Origin: Roseburia hominis | Lineage (GTDB): Bacteria; Bacillota; Clostridia; Lachnospirales; Lachnospiraceae | Reading direction: 5' to 3' | DNA length: 64,000 nt | Assembly (NCBI GenBank): GCA_040702975.1 | Contig: CP159990.1 | Span: 1,612,001 to 1,676,000 of the forward strand | Shown here: positions 44,404 to 52,874 of the stretch, in pieces | Position numbering within the stretch: the first letter of the stretch is position 1 | How the letters are laid out: each line of letters opens with the position of its first letter | Translations under genes and position numbers: made by a program | Notes under the pieces: model-generated | Told to the model about the DNA's origin: nothing | The model's input: the letters and a program-made list of their open reading frames with translations, nothing else | Databases searched by the model: none

Positions 44404-44430
44404 TAAGGCAGCGCACCAGCGCTGCCTTAT
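44404..44430. terminator. Hairpin after the rpn fragment
   Basis: AAGGCAGCGC pairs with GCGCTGCCTT. It is the counterpart of the hairpin at 49451-49476 after the intact rpn gene. Confidence 0.65.
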
Positions 44431-44455
44431 TCGCATATTGAGACACTACTATGTC

Positions 44456-44500
44456 TTTTCATTTCGCTAAGTGCATCTTCAATTTCAAATTCAGACGAAG
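44456..44500 (-). pseudogene. Remnant of a sugar permease 3' end
   Basis: Read on the minus strand, this stretch ends EFEIEDALSEMK. It aligns with the end of the permease at 49497 (SKFEAGAALSGMKS), and about half the bases match in register, including TTCATT, CGCTAAGTGC and TCAAATT. It shows that the duplication which produced the rpn fragment also carried the neighbouring permease tail. Confidence 0.45.
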
Positions 44501-44584
44501 ATTCAAATAGAGGATTTCTTGCTTTGAAATGGAAATAACATAGATAAACGCTATAAATTATAGACAATTATAGAAGATGACGAT

Positions 44585-44613
44585 TTGAGCGAACTATGGA
44601 GGCGTGATATAAT
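44585..44613 (+). promoter_or_regulatory. Promoter of the nitrogenase-like operon
   Basis: TTGAGC (44585-44590) and TATAAT (44608-44613) are 17 bases apart, about 50 bases upstream of the first gene. Confidence 0.6.
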
Positions 44614-44666
44614 TTTTATAGAAAAACGGTCAAAAGATATAATTTACGGGGAAAAACGAGGTGTTT

Positions 44667-46061
44667 ATGAAGGAAAGAGGCTATTCGATAAAAGAGATCT
44701 GTGAATTTTTACAGAAAGAAAGACCGGACAAGCAGGAAAAATTAAGATATTCCAGAGAAGGATTTCGCTGCCCGGGGGCGGGAAACCGGGGTATGGGAGG
44801 TCTGTCAAGGACTGCGGTATTTATCCCGGAGTCCATTCATTTTCTGGTGGCTCCGCAGGCGTGTATGTTTCATTGTATTACCGATTTATGGATGAATGGG
44901 TATACGGAGGGCATTTATCAGATTCGGCTAAGTGACAAGGAGTTGATATTGGGGGAGGTTGCCGATATCCTGGAACGGGAGATATTTGCCCAGCTACCCA
45001 CGCTTAAGCCATGTCCCAAGGTAATCATGATCACGGTGACCTGTGCGGATGGACTGATACAGACGGATTACAGCCGAATTAAGAAAAGACTAAAAGTGGA
45101 GTATGGAATTCGGTTCGGCGTAATTGAGATGTTTCCTATTTTAGAGGAAAGTATTGTAAAACATACGGACAAGTTTGTAGAGAGTGTTTACGGAATGATC
45201 GATGCTGATCAAAGTAAGCCAAAACGAAACATGGTAAATATTCTGGGAAAAGTAGAGCCGGCAAGAACAGATACGGATTTTTATAAGGTTTTGGAAGAAG
45301 CGGGATATACGGTAAATGAGATTCGCCAGTGCAGAACATTGGAAGAATTTGACCGGATGGGTGAGGCGAAGCTTAATATCGTACTTAGCGAATTCAGTCT
45401 GTATGCGGCTAAGATGATGGAGCGGAAATACGGGGTTCCTTTCATGTACTGGAATCAGCATATGAGTCCGGAAAGTATCCAGAGCAATTATGCGAGGCTT
45501 GAGGAAATATTGGAGCTGCATCTGGATGTGAGTAAATACGAACAAAAAGCAAAAGAGAAGGCGGATCAGGTCAGAAGACTTGCAGAAGGAAAGACCTTTG
45601 CCGTAGGGCAGTCCCTGGATTATAATCCGGCCAAGGTAGCCTGTGATCTTGTGGCGCTTGGACTTTCGGTCAAATATTTTTTTGTGGATAAGATTAGAAA
45701 AGAAGACCTTTCTTATTATCAGTGGCTCATGGAAAATAGCGAGGAAATAAGGGTTTATCTGGCACCGGATATCAGCATGATGCGGTTCATGGATAATCCG
45801 CAGGAGGTGGATTATACACTTGGAGGGGCGAATATGATGCTGAAACATGTTCCGGGAATTTCTTTTATCCGTCTGGGAGAGGAGCCCTATGATTTTGAGA
45901 CTTTTATCGAGATTATGGAGCAGATGGAAGAGCAATTATCGGCAGACGCCGCAGAAAAAAGAAATGTGAAAGCTGCAGAGCCAGACATCGGTCAGAATCT
46001 TTTCGCAAGAAACTGGGCGGTGTATCCGAAAGAGGAGGAAAAAGATGGGGCGCTTATTTGA
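44667..46061 (+). CDS. Nitrogenase-like component 1, D (alpha)-type subunit
   Basis: The 464-residue protein has the fold signs of NifD/BchN-type proteins. Three cysteines are placed like the P-cluster ligands: GFRCPGAGNRGMGG (Cys35), VAPQACMFHC (Cys66) and MITVTCADGLIQTD (Cys126). At the site of the FeMo-cofactor cysteine of NifD the sequence is LNIVLSEFSL, so Ser takes its place. No cofactor His is visible near LGGANMMLKHVPGISF. It is thus a nitrogenase-like reductase, in the broad group of protochlorophyllide, Ni-sirohydrochlorin and methylthio-alkane reductases, but not a nitrogenase. The ATG at 44667 follows GAGG closely; a GTG two codons earlier is possible. It overlaps the next gene by 17 bases. 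Confidence 0.83.
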   Translation: MKERGYSIKEICEFLQKERPDKQEKLRYSREGFRCPGAGNRGMGGLSRTAVFIPESIHFLVAPQACMFHCITDLWMNGYTEGIYQIRLSDKELILGEVADILEREIFAQLPTLKPCPKVIMITVTCADGLIQTDYSRIKKRLKVEYGIRFGVIEMFPILEESIVKHTDKFVESVYGMIDADQSKPKRNMVNILGKVEPARTDTDFYKVLEEAGYTVNEIRQCRTLEEFDRMGEAKLNIVLSEFSLYAAKMMERKYGVPFMYWNQHMSPESIQSNYARLEEILELHLDVSKYEQKAKEKADQVRRLAEGKTFAVGQSLDYNPAKVACDLVALGLSVKYFFVDKIRKEDLSYYQWLMENSEEIRVYLAPDISMMRFMDNPQEVDYTLGGANMMLKHVPGISFIRLGEEPYDFETFIEIMEQMEEQLSADAAEKRNVKAAEPDIGQNLFARNWAVYPKEEEKDGALI

Positions 46062-47280
46062 AAAAATGATTTCGTTTGCGGCGGATTATTCGGGGGCGGC
46101 AAGCGTTTTGTATGAGCTGGGAGGACTAACGATATTCTGCGATGCCGGAGCGTGTTTGGGCGGGTATCGGTTTGGAGAAGAGCCAAGAGGCGGCTGGGAG
46201 AAGAGCCGGGTATTTTCCGCCTCCTTGCGGGAGAGGAATGTCGTGATGGGAATCGACAGGCAGCTCACAAAAGACGCGGTCCGTACATATGAAGAGGTGG
46301 GAGGCACATTCATCGCACTGATTGGAACTCCGGTTCCCGCAGTGATCGGCGCTGATTTGGGTGGAATCGCTGGGGAAATCAGCAAGCAGGTGAGCAAGGG
46401 GACGCCCATACCGGCTTTCGGTATCGCGACCAATGGAATGGAGTATTATGATGCCGGCCAGGAGAAGGCCTATCGCGCCTTGATGGAAAATGTGGTGAAG
46501 GAACGTGCGGAAACGCTGGCGGACGTAAATGTGATTGGGGCGACTCCGATCGATATGTGGGACTTGAACCAGATTCAGGATTGTATTCTCTTTTTGAAAA
46601 AGGCCGGGGCAGAGAATCCGGCAGTGTGGGGAAGTAATGGACATCTGGCTGAAATCGCGGGAGCGGCAGGCGCAAAGCTGAATATAGCAGTTTCTGTGTC
46701 AGGGATTAAGATTGTAAAAAGCTGCGAGCAAAAATATGGAACGCCGTATCTGATTGGTTATCCTGTCGGGGAGATGCAGGAAAAAGTCTGGGCTGAAAGG
46801 ATCAGGAGGATTCTTCTGGGAGATCGAGTATACGGTAATGAACGAAAAGCGGCTGTTCTTCCTGGACGCCAGGCACATGTAGAGGAGGCCTGCAGTACAG
46901 AGGGTGAGAGGCCATCCGGAGTCAGGAGAGCTTTGATTCTGGGAGAACAGGTAAGCTCCTGCAGCCTTCGGGACATGCTGCGTGAAGAATTTGGATATGG
47001 GCAGGTGGATATCTGTACTTTTTTCAAGATGGAGAAAGACCTGATGGAAGAAGGGGATATGCATTTGCGGGAAGAGACGGATTTGCCTCAAATGCTGAGT
47101 CTTAGGGGGACATATCATTTAATCGTGGCGGACCCGCTGTATGGTAAATTGCTGCCCTATCAACCGGAAAAAATAGCATGGATTCCGCATATGGCGGTTT
47201 CCAGCGCGATGTATCTCGATAAAAGTCCGGTGCTGTTTGGCAGGAAAGGGAGCATCTATTTTAGAAACATTTTGAAATAG
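46045..47280 (+). CDS. Nitrogenase-like component 1, K (beta)-type subunit
   Basis: The 411-residue protein pairs with the D-type subunit. It has LTIFCDAGACLGGYRFG with Cys32 and Cys37 and KSRVFSASLRERNVVMGIDR, the region that follows the second cluster cysteine in NifK. Where NifK has its third cluster cysteine the sequence is LIGTPVPAVIGADLGG, so that ligand is gone. The C-terminal part holds DVNVIGATPIDMWDLNQIQ and SVSGIKIVKSCEQKYGTPYL. A 3+1 style Fe-S cluster between the two subunits, as in protochlorophyllide reductase, is a sensible inference. GGAGGAAAA precedes the ATG. Confidence 0.8.
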   Translation: MGRLFEKMISFAADYSGAASVLYELGGLTIFCDAGACLGGYRFGEEPRGGWEKSRVFSASLRERNVVMGIDRQLTKDAVRTYEEVGGTFIALIGTPVPAVIGADLGGIAGEISKQVSKGTPIPAFGIATNGMEYYDAGQEKAYRALMENVVKERAETLADVNVIGATPIDMWDLNQIQDCILFLKKAGAENPAVWGSNGHLAEIAGAAGAKLNIAVSVSGIKIVKSCEQKYGTPYLIGYPVGEMQEKVWAERIRRILLGDRVYGNERKAAVLPGRQAHVEEACSTEGERPSGVRRALILGEQVSSCSLRDMLREEFGYGQVDICTFFKMEKDLMEEGDMHLREETDLPQMLSLRGTYHLIVADPLYGKLLPYQPEKIAWIPHMAVSSAMYLDKSPVLFGRKGSIYFRNILK

Positions 47281-47328
47281 GGCTGAAACGTATTTTTAAA
47301 TTAGTGAGGAAAGAGAAGGAAGAAAAGA

Positions 47329-48075
47329 ATGAAAAAAATTGCAATATATGGAAAGGGCGGTATTGGAAAATCGACGATAACCAGCTCATTGGCAGCAGCA
47401 TGTGCTATGCAGGGCTACAAGGTGATGCAGATTGGATGTGACCCGAAGGCGGATTCCTCTATTAACCTGTTGAATGGAAAGAAACTGGTCACCGTTATGG
47501 ATTATCTGCGGGAGAATGACGAGGAACCGGAGCTTTGCGACATCGTGGTGGAAGGTTATGCGGGCGTACTTTGTATAGAGGCAGGAGGACCGATTCCGGG
47601 GCAGGGCTGTGCGGGACGCGGGATTATTACCACGTTTACCATTCTTCAGGAGCTGGAAGCAATAGAGACGTATCAGCCGGATATCATTTTCTTTGATGTT
47701 TTGGGGGACGTTGTGTGCGGTGGGTTTGCAGCCCCGATCCGGGAAAATTATGCAGATGAGATCATCATCGTTACTTCCGGGGAGAAGATGGCGCTCTATG
47801 CGGCTAATAATATTTACCAGGCCGTACAATCGTTTCAGGACCGCGGTTATGCCTCAGCAAAAGGAATCATTTTGAACAGCAGAAATGTGAAGGAGGAGGA
47901 ACGTCTGGTCAGGGAATTTGCGGATCGGGCGCATCTTCCGATTCTGATGAAGGTGCCGAGAGATGAAAATATTCAGATCTATGAGGAGAAGAATATGACA
48001 GTCCTTCAAGGGAATCCCAATCTGGAGATTTCAAGATTATTTTTAGAATTTGCAAAAAAACTGATGGAAGAATAG
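47329..48075 (+). CDS. Nitrogenase-like reductase, H (NifH)-type iron protein
   Basis: This 248-residue ATPase feeds electrons one at a time to the D-K complex. The P-loop GKGGIGKST (8-16) and QIGCDPKADSS are typical. The [4Fe-4S] cluster shared by the homodimer is held by Cys94 (GQGCAGRG) and Cys130 (VVCGGFAAPI), equivalent to the two cysteines of NifH. It follows the K gene after 48 bases with a GAGGAAAG-type ribosome site. The order D-K-H differs from nifHDK. No nifB, nifE or nifN is in the window, which argues against N2 fixation. It could also serve another reductase, but the linkage makes this D-K pair the likely partner. Confidence 0.9.
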   Translation: MKKIAIYGKGGIGKSTITSSLAAACAMQGYKVMQIGCDPKADSSINLLNGKKLVTVMDYLRENDEEPELCDIVVEGYAGVLCIEAGGPIPGQGCAGRGIITTFTILQELEAIETYQPDIIFFDVLGDVVCGGFAAPIRENYADEIIIVTSGEKMALYAANNIYQAVQSFQDRGYASAKGIILNSRNVKEEERLVREFADRAHLPILMKVPRDENIQIYEEKNMTVLQGNPNLEISRLFLEFAKKLMEE

Positions 48076-48465
48076 ACGAAGGTTTGTTTTGGTATTGAGG
48101 AAGCCGTCTGATGTCTATTCTGATATGTGCGAAAATTTCATATAAATTTAATTGCATTTGCCCGATACCCGCGGTATACTGGCGATACATCGAATTCAGA
48201 TCGGTCCGCTCGCACAATTCTGACTGATTGGTTGGTGTATCCCGTATCTTTGGCGGGAATTTCGGAGTTCTAAGGCATATTCTGCCGTAGATTTCCTTTT
48301 TATGGAACTTAGTAGTTATTATATGTTTACAGAATGTATTTAGGATTCTTGACTGAGGAAAAAATAGCTTCTGGACTGTTTTTGTCTCAAAAAATGCACT
48401 GGTATAATGGGAAGAGTTGTGATAGAATAAACGTAGGCAGCAGTGTATTATTTGCGTGGGCAACG
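48076..48465. other. Gap after the nitrogenase-like operon
   Basis: No gene is convincing. An extended -10 element TGGTATAAT at 48400-48408, with only a poor -35, may start transcription of the rpn gene. A minus-strand frame is open here but has no ribosome site and no recognised motif. Confidence 0.4.
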
Positions 48466-48509
48466 AGCTAGGCATGCCTGAAGTGAGACCCAGTGGACCT
48501 TACTTTGGT
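48466..48509 (+). repeat. Palindromic repeat family 1, copy E
   Basis: CTAGGCATGCCTGAAG, then CCAGTGGACCTTACTTTGG, match the family with an imperfect stem. It lies about 50 bases before the intact rpn gene. Confidence 0.65.
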
Positions 48510-48559
48510 AAAAGGGTCAGGAATCCAAATGCAGACTATAAGCTGCAGGAGGATTATTC

Positions 48560-49435
48560 ATGGCTGAGCAATTAAATGAAAAAGTAGTTACTGTAAATCG
48601 TACATTCAAGGCCCGGTTATTTGAAAAGATTTTTAGTGAGAAGAAAGATCTTCTGGGCCTGTATAATGCAATGAATCATACAAATTACAAGGATCCGGAG
48701 TTGTTGGAGATTAATACTCTGGAAAATGCAATCTATATGTCAATGCATAATGATATTTCTTTTATCATTGACTCCAGGTTGTCGTTGTATGAACACCAGT
48801 CGACGTACAATCCCAATTTGCCACTTCGTTTTTTAATGTATGTGGCGGATTTATATTCGGCTATGATCAGGAATGAAAATCTGTATGGTGAGAAACTGAT
48901 TAAGCTAGATACTCCTAGATTTGTCGTGTTTTATAATGGTGTGAAGGAACAGCCAGAACGTTTGGAGATGCGTCTTTCGGAAGCATTCAAGGTGGTGGAG
49001 GAAAATCCGTCTCTGGAAGTAAGGGCTGTTATGTTGAACTTAAATCCGGGGTATAATGAGGAACTCAAGAAAGTATGTAAAACGTTGGCAGATTACGCGG
49101 AATATACTGCTCGGGTGAGGCGGTACGCAGAAGATATGTTACTTGCCGAGGCGGTGGAACGTGCAATCACGGAATGTATCAAAGAGGGGATTCTGAAGGA
49201 ATTTCTTATGAAGTATCGGACGGAGGCGAAGAGTATGAGTATTTATGAATATGATGAAGAACGGCATATGCGCCAGACGCGAGAAGAAGGTAAAGAAGAA
49301 GGAAGAAAAGAAGGGATAGAATGTATGGAACAGCTGATTTTGCTGCTTTCGCAGCAGAACCGGCTGAGTGAAGCTGTAAGAGCCGCAGAGGATTCAGAAT
49401 TCAGGGAGCAGTTATTCGAAGAATTTAACTTGTAA
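48560..49435 (+). CDS. Rpn family PD-(D/E)XK nuclease/putative transposase
   Basis: The 291-residue protein starts VNRTFKARLFEKIFSEKKDL and has a PD-(D/E)XK-like core: MHNDISFIIDSRLSLYEHQS supplies the Asp and Glu-x-Gln, and RFVVFYNGV the following strand. The tail is a Glu/Lys/Arg-rich helix, EEGKEEGRKEGIECMEQLIL. This family is frequent in Lachnospiraceae and promotes recombination in the E. coli relatives; whether it moves itself is not proved. GCAGGAGG lies upstream of the ATG. A 3' fragment of a near-identical copy is at 44110, so this type of gene has been duplicated locally. Confidence 0.8.
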   Translation: MAEQLNEKVVTVNRTFKARLFEKIFSEKKDLLGLYNAMNHTNYKDPELLEINTLENAIYMSMHNDISFIIDSRLSLYEHQSTYNPNLPLRFLMYVADLYSAMIRNENLYGEKLIKLDTPRFVVFYNGVKEQPERLEMRLSEAFKVVEENPSLEVRAVMLNLNPGYNEELKKVCKTLADYAEYTARVRRYAEDMLLAEAVERAITECIKEGILKEFLMKYRTEAKSMSIYEYDEERHMRQTREEGKEEGRKEGIECMEQLILLLSQQNRLSEAVRAAEDSEFREQLFEEFNL

Positions 49436-49450
49436 TGTCAGTTCATAAGA

Positions 49451-49476
49451 CAAGGCAGCGCTGGTGCGCTGCCTTG
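49451..49476. terminator. Two-way terminator between rpn and the second sugar transporter
   Basis: CAAGGCAGCG pairs with CGCTGCCTTG over ten bases around CTGGTG. It lies between the converging rpn and permease genes and can serve both. Confidence 0.7.
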
Positions 49477-49496
49477 TTCGCATATCGAACAAAATC

Positions 49497-50306
49497 CTAA
49501 CTTTTCATTCCGCTAAGTGCTGCCCCGGCCTCAAATTTGGACTGAAGAGCCAGATAGAAGATAAATGGTGGCAGGAAGGTCACCGTTGCACAGGCCATGG
49601 TAAGCCCGACATCAACATCGTACTGAGCCTTGATGGTGGTCAGTGCCAGCGGCAATGTGCGCAGAGCGTCTTCCGTGGTGATGATTAGTGGCCAGGTAAA
49701 GTTGTTCCAAGCACCCAGGAAGGTGAAGATGGAAAGTGTCAGCATAGCCGATTTCACCAGAGGAAGCACGACGCTCCAGAGGATTTTCATGCTGGAAGCT
49801 CCGTCGATTTTGGCTGACTCAAGCAGCTCATTGGGAATTGCCAGCATAGCCTGTCTCATGATGAACACGCCGAAAGCCGTCGGCAGCGGAAGAATCAGGG
49901 CCTTGAAGGTATTTACCCAGCCCAGGCCGCGCACCACGATGTATAAAGGCACCAGGATTACCTCGGACGGTACCAGCATGGTGAGGATCAGGCAGAGGAA
50001 GATCTTGTCGTTTCCCTTGAATTTCAGTTTCGCAAATGCATAACCCGCCGTGCAGCTTGTAAACAGTGTCAGAAATACGCCGGCCACAGCCACGATGACA
50101 CTGTTGATAAAATAGCGTACAAAGGACGGATTCGCGAATATTTTCCGATACTGCTGTAATGACATCGTATCAAGTGAAAAGCGGAAATCATATGCGTTGA
50201 TCGTGCTTTTCAGGGACATTAAGATCATATAAGCAAAAGGAAGCGTGCATATTAAAATGATACAGATCAGAAAAAGACTCACGAACAATCTCAATACTTT
50301 TTTCAT
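49497..50306 (-). CDS. Carbohydrate ABC transporter permease, MalG/UgpE-like
   Basis: This 269-residue permease has six membrane segments. The start LICIILICTLPFAYMILMSL and the end LQSKFEAGAALSGMKS are usual for the CUT1 sugar group. The EAA loop ELLESAKIDGASSMKILWSV contacts the ATPase. It is the third gene of a leftward operon (binding protein, permease, permease), 15 bases after the second. As in the first transporter, no ATPase gene is present. Its divergent partner operon encodes an intracellular glycosidase and methyltransferases, so an O- or N-methylated glycoside is a possible cargo; this is inference. Confidence 0.92.
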   Translation of the reverse strand: MKKVLRLFVSLFLICIILICTLPFAYMILMSLKSTINAYDFRFSLDTMSLQQYRKIFANPSFVRYFINSVIVAVAGVFLTLFTSCTAGYAFAKLKFKGNDKIFLCLILTMLVPSEVILVPLYIVVRGLGWVNTFKALILPLPTAFGVFIMRQAMLAIPNELLESAKIDGASSMKILWSVVLPLVKSAMLTLSIFTFLGAWNNFTWPLIITTEDALRTLPLALTTIKAQYDVDVGLTMACATVTFLPPFIFYLALQSKFEAGAALSGMKS

Positions 50307-50321
50307 TTCTTATGCACCTCC

Positions 50322-51206
50322 TTATATCTCTGACGCATCGCGCCGCATGAAACGCTGCTGGAATAGTACGATCACCAGTACCATCAGCATCAGCACATTC
50401 GACACGGTCATGGCGTAGCCTGCTTTGCTGCCCTTGAAGGTGAGCTGGTAGGCATACATGACCATTGTAGTGGTGGACATGGACGGCCCGCCTCCGGTCA
50501 TAGTGTAGACCATATCGAAGATCTGCATAGCGCTGACGGTTGCAAGAAACCCATTCATGATCAGCGTGGGTTTCAGAAGTGGCAGCGTGATCCGTGTCAA
50601 CTGGTTCCAGGTATTGGCGCCGTCCACTTTGGCCGCCTCATAGTAGTTGTCCGGAATGGACATCAGGGAGGACAAAGTGATGATCATATAATATCCCATG
50701 CCTTTCCATACGATGATGCAGGCCACGGTCACGATTGCGCTTTCACTACTCCCCAGCAGCATAGTGGGGTCAATGCCGAAGATGCCGAAAATGGCACGTA
50801 CAACGGGGTGGCCGCCATTTAAAATGGTCTTCCACACGGTACCGACTACGGCACTGGAGGAAAGAACCGGGATAAACAGTGCCGCTTTGGTCAGTTTCCC
50901 TAAGAAGGTATTCTGTCTGGCTGCTATGAGCACCGCAAATAAGGTAGAGGTAAAAAGCTGCAAAGGAACGATGATCACCGTAAGCTTCAGTGTGTTCATG
51001 ATACAGATCCGCAGCTTATCATCTCGGAATAGTTTCTGATAATTGTAAAGTCCGTTAAATTTTGCCGGTGTGATTATATTATATCTCGTAAAACTGAAAC
51101 AGACCGCAATGATCAAAGATCCTGCCACAAAAGTAAGCAGGATCAATGATATCGGCGTAATATAAGCATAAGGCACAAGAACGGACAAGCCTTTCTTCTT
51201 CTTCAT
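50322..51206 (-). CDS. Carbohydrate ABC transporter permease, MalF/UgpA-like
   Basis: This 294-residue permease of the CUT1 sugar group has six membrane segments, from YAYITPISLILLTFVAGSLI onward. FNGLYNYQKLFRDD and the EAA loop NYYEAAKVDGANTWNQLTRI are diagnostic, followed by TLPLLKPTLIMNGFLATVSA. It lacks the long N-terminal extension seen in the MalF-like protein at 14883, so it belongs to a different sugar subgroup. It is placed 15 bases after the binding-protein gene in one operon. Confidence 0.92.
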   Translation of the reverse strand: MKKKKGLSVLVPYAYITPISLILLTFVAGSLIIAVCFSFTRYNIITPAKFNGLYNYQKLFRDDKLRICIMNTLKLTVIIVPLQLFTSTLFAVLIAARQNTFLGKLTKAALFIPVLSSSAVVGTVWKTILNGGHPVVRAIFGIFGIDPTMLLGSSESAIVTVACIIVWKGMGYYMIITLSSLMSIPDNYYEAAKVDGANTWNQLTRITLPLLKPTLIMNGFLATVSAMQIFDMVYTMTGGGPSMSTTTMVMYAYQLTFKGSKAGYAMTVSNVLMLMVLVIVLFQQRFMRRDASEI

Positions 51207-51221
51207 GAGCGCCTCACTTTT

Positions 51222-52538
51222 CTATTCGTTGTCAGCCCAGTATTCGTCCAGAGTTTCATTTGCAAATTCAACAGATTCGTCCAGGGCCTCTTTGACCTCC
51301 ATCTTTCCTTCCATGATAGACTGGATATGGGAAGACAGGTTCTCAAGAATCTCACTTCCGCAGGGACCAACCTGGAGCGGACGCCATTTGTCACGGTCTT
51401 CCGTAACGATACGTTCCATTTTCGGGTCTCCCACGTATGCTTCGGATTTGGTAAGAGGAGCACCAGGAGCGACCTTGTGGTACTCGGTCATGAATTCAGA
51501 ACCGGTCACATAGAGGATCAGCTTCATAGCAAGTTCTTTATCCTCACAAGATGACATGATGGATAAGGAGTCCGCCGCACCGAAGGTTCCGTAGTCCACG
51601 TTCTTAAGAGAAGTTACGTAATCCCAGTTCTTAAGGTTCGGATAGCTCTCTTTAAACAGTGTCTCATGAGACTGGGAAGAACGCGTCACGCCAAATGCGG
51701 CCTTGCCTTCTGCAAAAATAGTGGTAAATGCGTCAGTACCGGAGATAGACATCAGGTTTTCCGGCATATAAGGCTGCAGACTCTTGAAGAATTCAATGGC
51801 CTCCACACCTTTTTCATCGTTGTAACGTGCGCTCTTTAAGTCATCAGCGTAAATATCGCCGCCTGCCTGCCAGATCAGGCTGTAAATATAGGAGTTCAGG
51901 ATATACAGGTTGCTCATGTCGCCGCTGTTAAGACCTACCGCATATCCGTACTGATCGATTTTGCCGTCGCCGTCGGTGTCAAGGGTTGTCTTTTCACAGA
52001 TTCGTTTAAAATCTTCCCAGGTCTCGGGAGCGCTTTCGCCTACGGAATCCAGAATGTCTTTGTTGTAATAAAGTACGAACGGAACGCCGGTCACAATCGG
52101 GATACCATATTGTCCGTCCATCATATAACCACGGTCAATATACAGATATTCATCTTTCACTTCATCGTCAATCATGTCTGCCATATCCACAACAGCGCCG
52201 GAAGAAATATAGGTCGGGTACATCTCGGCATACATATATCCGATATCCGGGCCCTGACCGTTGCTGATGGCAGTCGCCCACTTCTCCTCGTAGTTAGCCC
52301 ACGGAATCAGTTCAAATTCGATCTCACAATTGTTTTCTTCCTCGAACTCTTTCAGAAGAGGTTTCCAGTTCCCCTCTGTATCCTCATCAAGCGGCGGCAT
52401 CCAAAGAGTCAGAGTAGTTTTCTCCTGGCCTCCTTCGTCTTTTCCGCCCTCGGATTTGGATTCCTTGCTGCCGCAGCCGGCAAGCATGCCTACGACCATG
52501 GCTGCACAAAGCAGTACACTGAGTAGTCTCTTTTTCAT
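51222..52538 (-). CDS. Extracellular sugar-binding lipoprotein of an ABC transporter
   Basis: The signal peptide MKKRLLSVLLCAAMVVGMLA ends in the lipobox MLAGC. After a Gly/Lys/Glu linker the mature part starts LTLWMPPLDEDTEGNWKPLL. Further typical parts are QGPDIGYMYAEMYPTYISSG, VPFVLYYNKDILDSVG and TWEDFKRICEKT. It captures an oligosaccharide outside the cell and hands it to the two permeases. At 438 residues it is typical. GGGAGGA precedes the ATG. It is transcribed away from the corrinoid operon across a 336-base gap, so one regulator may serve both. Confidence 0.93.
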   Translation of the reverse strand: MKKRLLSVLLCAAMVVGMLAGCGSKESKSEGGKDEGGQEKTTLTLWMPPLDEDTEGNWKPLLKEFEEENNCEIEFELIPWANYEEKWATAISNGQGPDIGYMYAEMYPTYISSGAVVDMADMIDDEVKDEYLYIDRGYMMDGQYGIPIVTGVPFVLYYNKDILDSVGESAPETWEDFKRICEKTTLDTDGDGKIDQYGYAVGLNSGDMSNLYILNSYIYSLIWQAGGDIYADDLKSARYNDEKGVEAIEFFKSLQPYMPENLMSISGTDAFTTIFAEGKAAFGVTRSSQSHETLFKESYPNLKNWDYVTSLKNVDYGTFGAADSLSIMSSCEDKELAMKLILYVTGSEFMTEYHKVAPGAPLTKSEAYVGDPKMERIVTEDRDKWRPLQVGPCGSEILENLSSHIQSIMEGKMEVKEALDESVEFANETLDEYWADNE

Positions 52539-52783
52539 GTGTAAATCCTCCCAATCAATTAAGAATTATAGACAATTAATATATATTTATTAAAAGTCTA
52601 TACCAAAATTATAATAGTGATACATAGTGAAAGCAAATTGATAAAACTGATGAAAACGAGTATATATTGAAAATTTCTATAAATGCACAAGGTATGACAT
52701 GGACAGAAACATATGAATAGAAAAATTCAATAAGATTTATAGAGAAATCCAATAAATAAGTATGATTTACTAAAAAAAACGAT

Positions 52784-52812
52784 TTGACTTTGTGTAAAAT
52801 TAACAATATCAT
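52784..52812 (+). promoter_or_regulatory. Promoter of the corrinoid methyl-transfer operon
   Basis: TTGACT (52784-52789) and TATCAT (52807-52812) are 17 bases apart in the divergent gap. The remainder of 52539-52874 is very AT-rich; a TATAAT-like element on the minus strand near 52565-52570 may serve the sugar-binding protein gene. No riboswitch could be recognised. Confidence 0.55.
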
Positions 52813-52874
52813 GAATATGTATATGAAAAAGTTGGTAAAAATGTGAGTGGAAGCCATGGAGGATTGGAGAGAAA

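Noticed and set aside
44667..48075. True nitrogenase (nifDKH)
   Set aside because: The FeMo-cofactor Cys is replaced in the D-type protein, a cluster Cys is missing in the K-type protein, and no cofactor assembly genes are nearby.
47909..48475. Minus-strand open frame after the H-type gene (188 codons)
   Set aside because: It has no ribosome site, overlaps the conserved end of the H-type gene, and its translation has no known motif; I kept the region as a gap.
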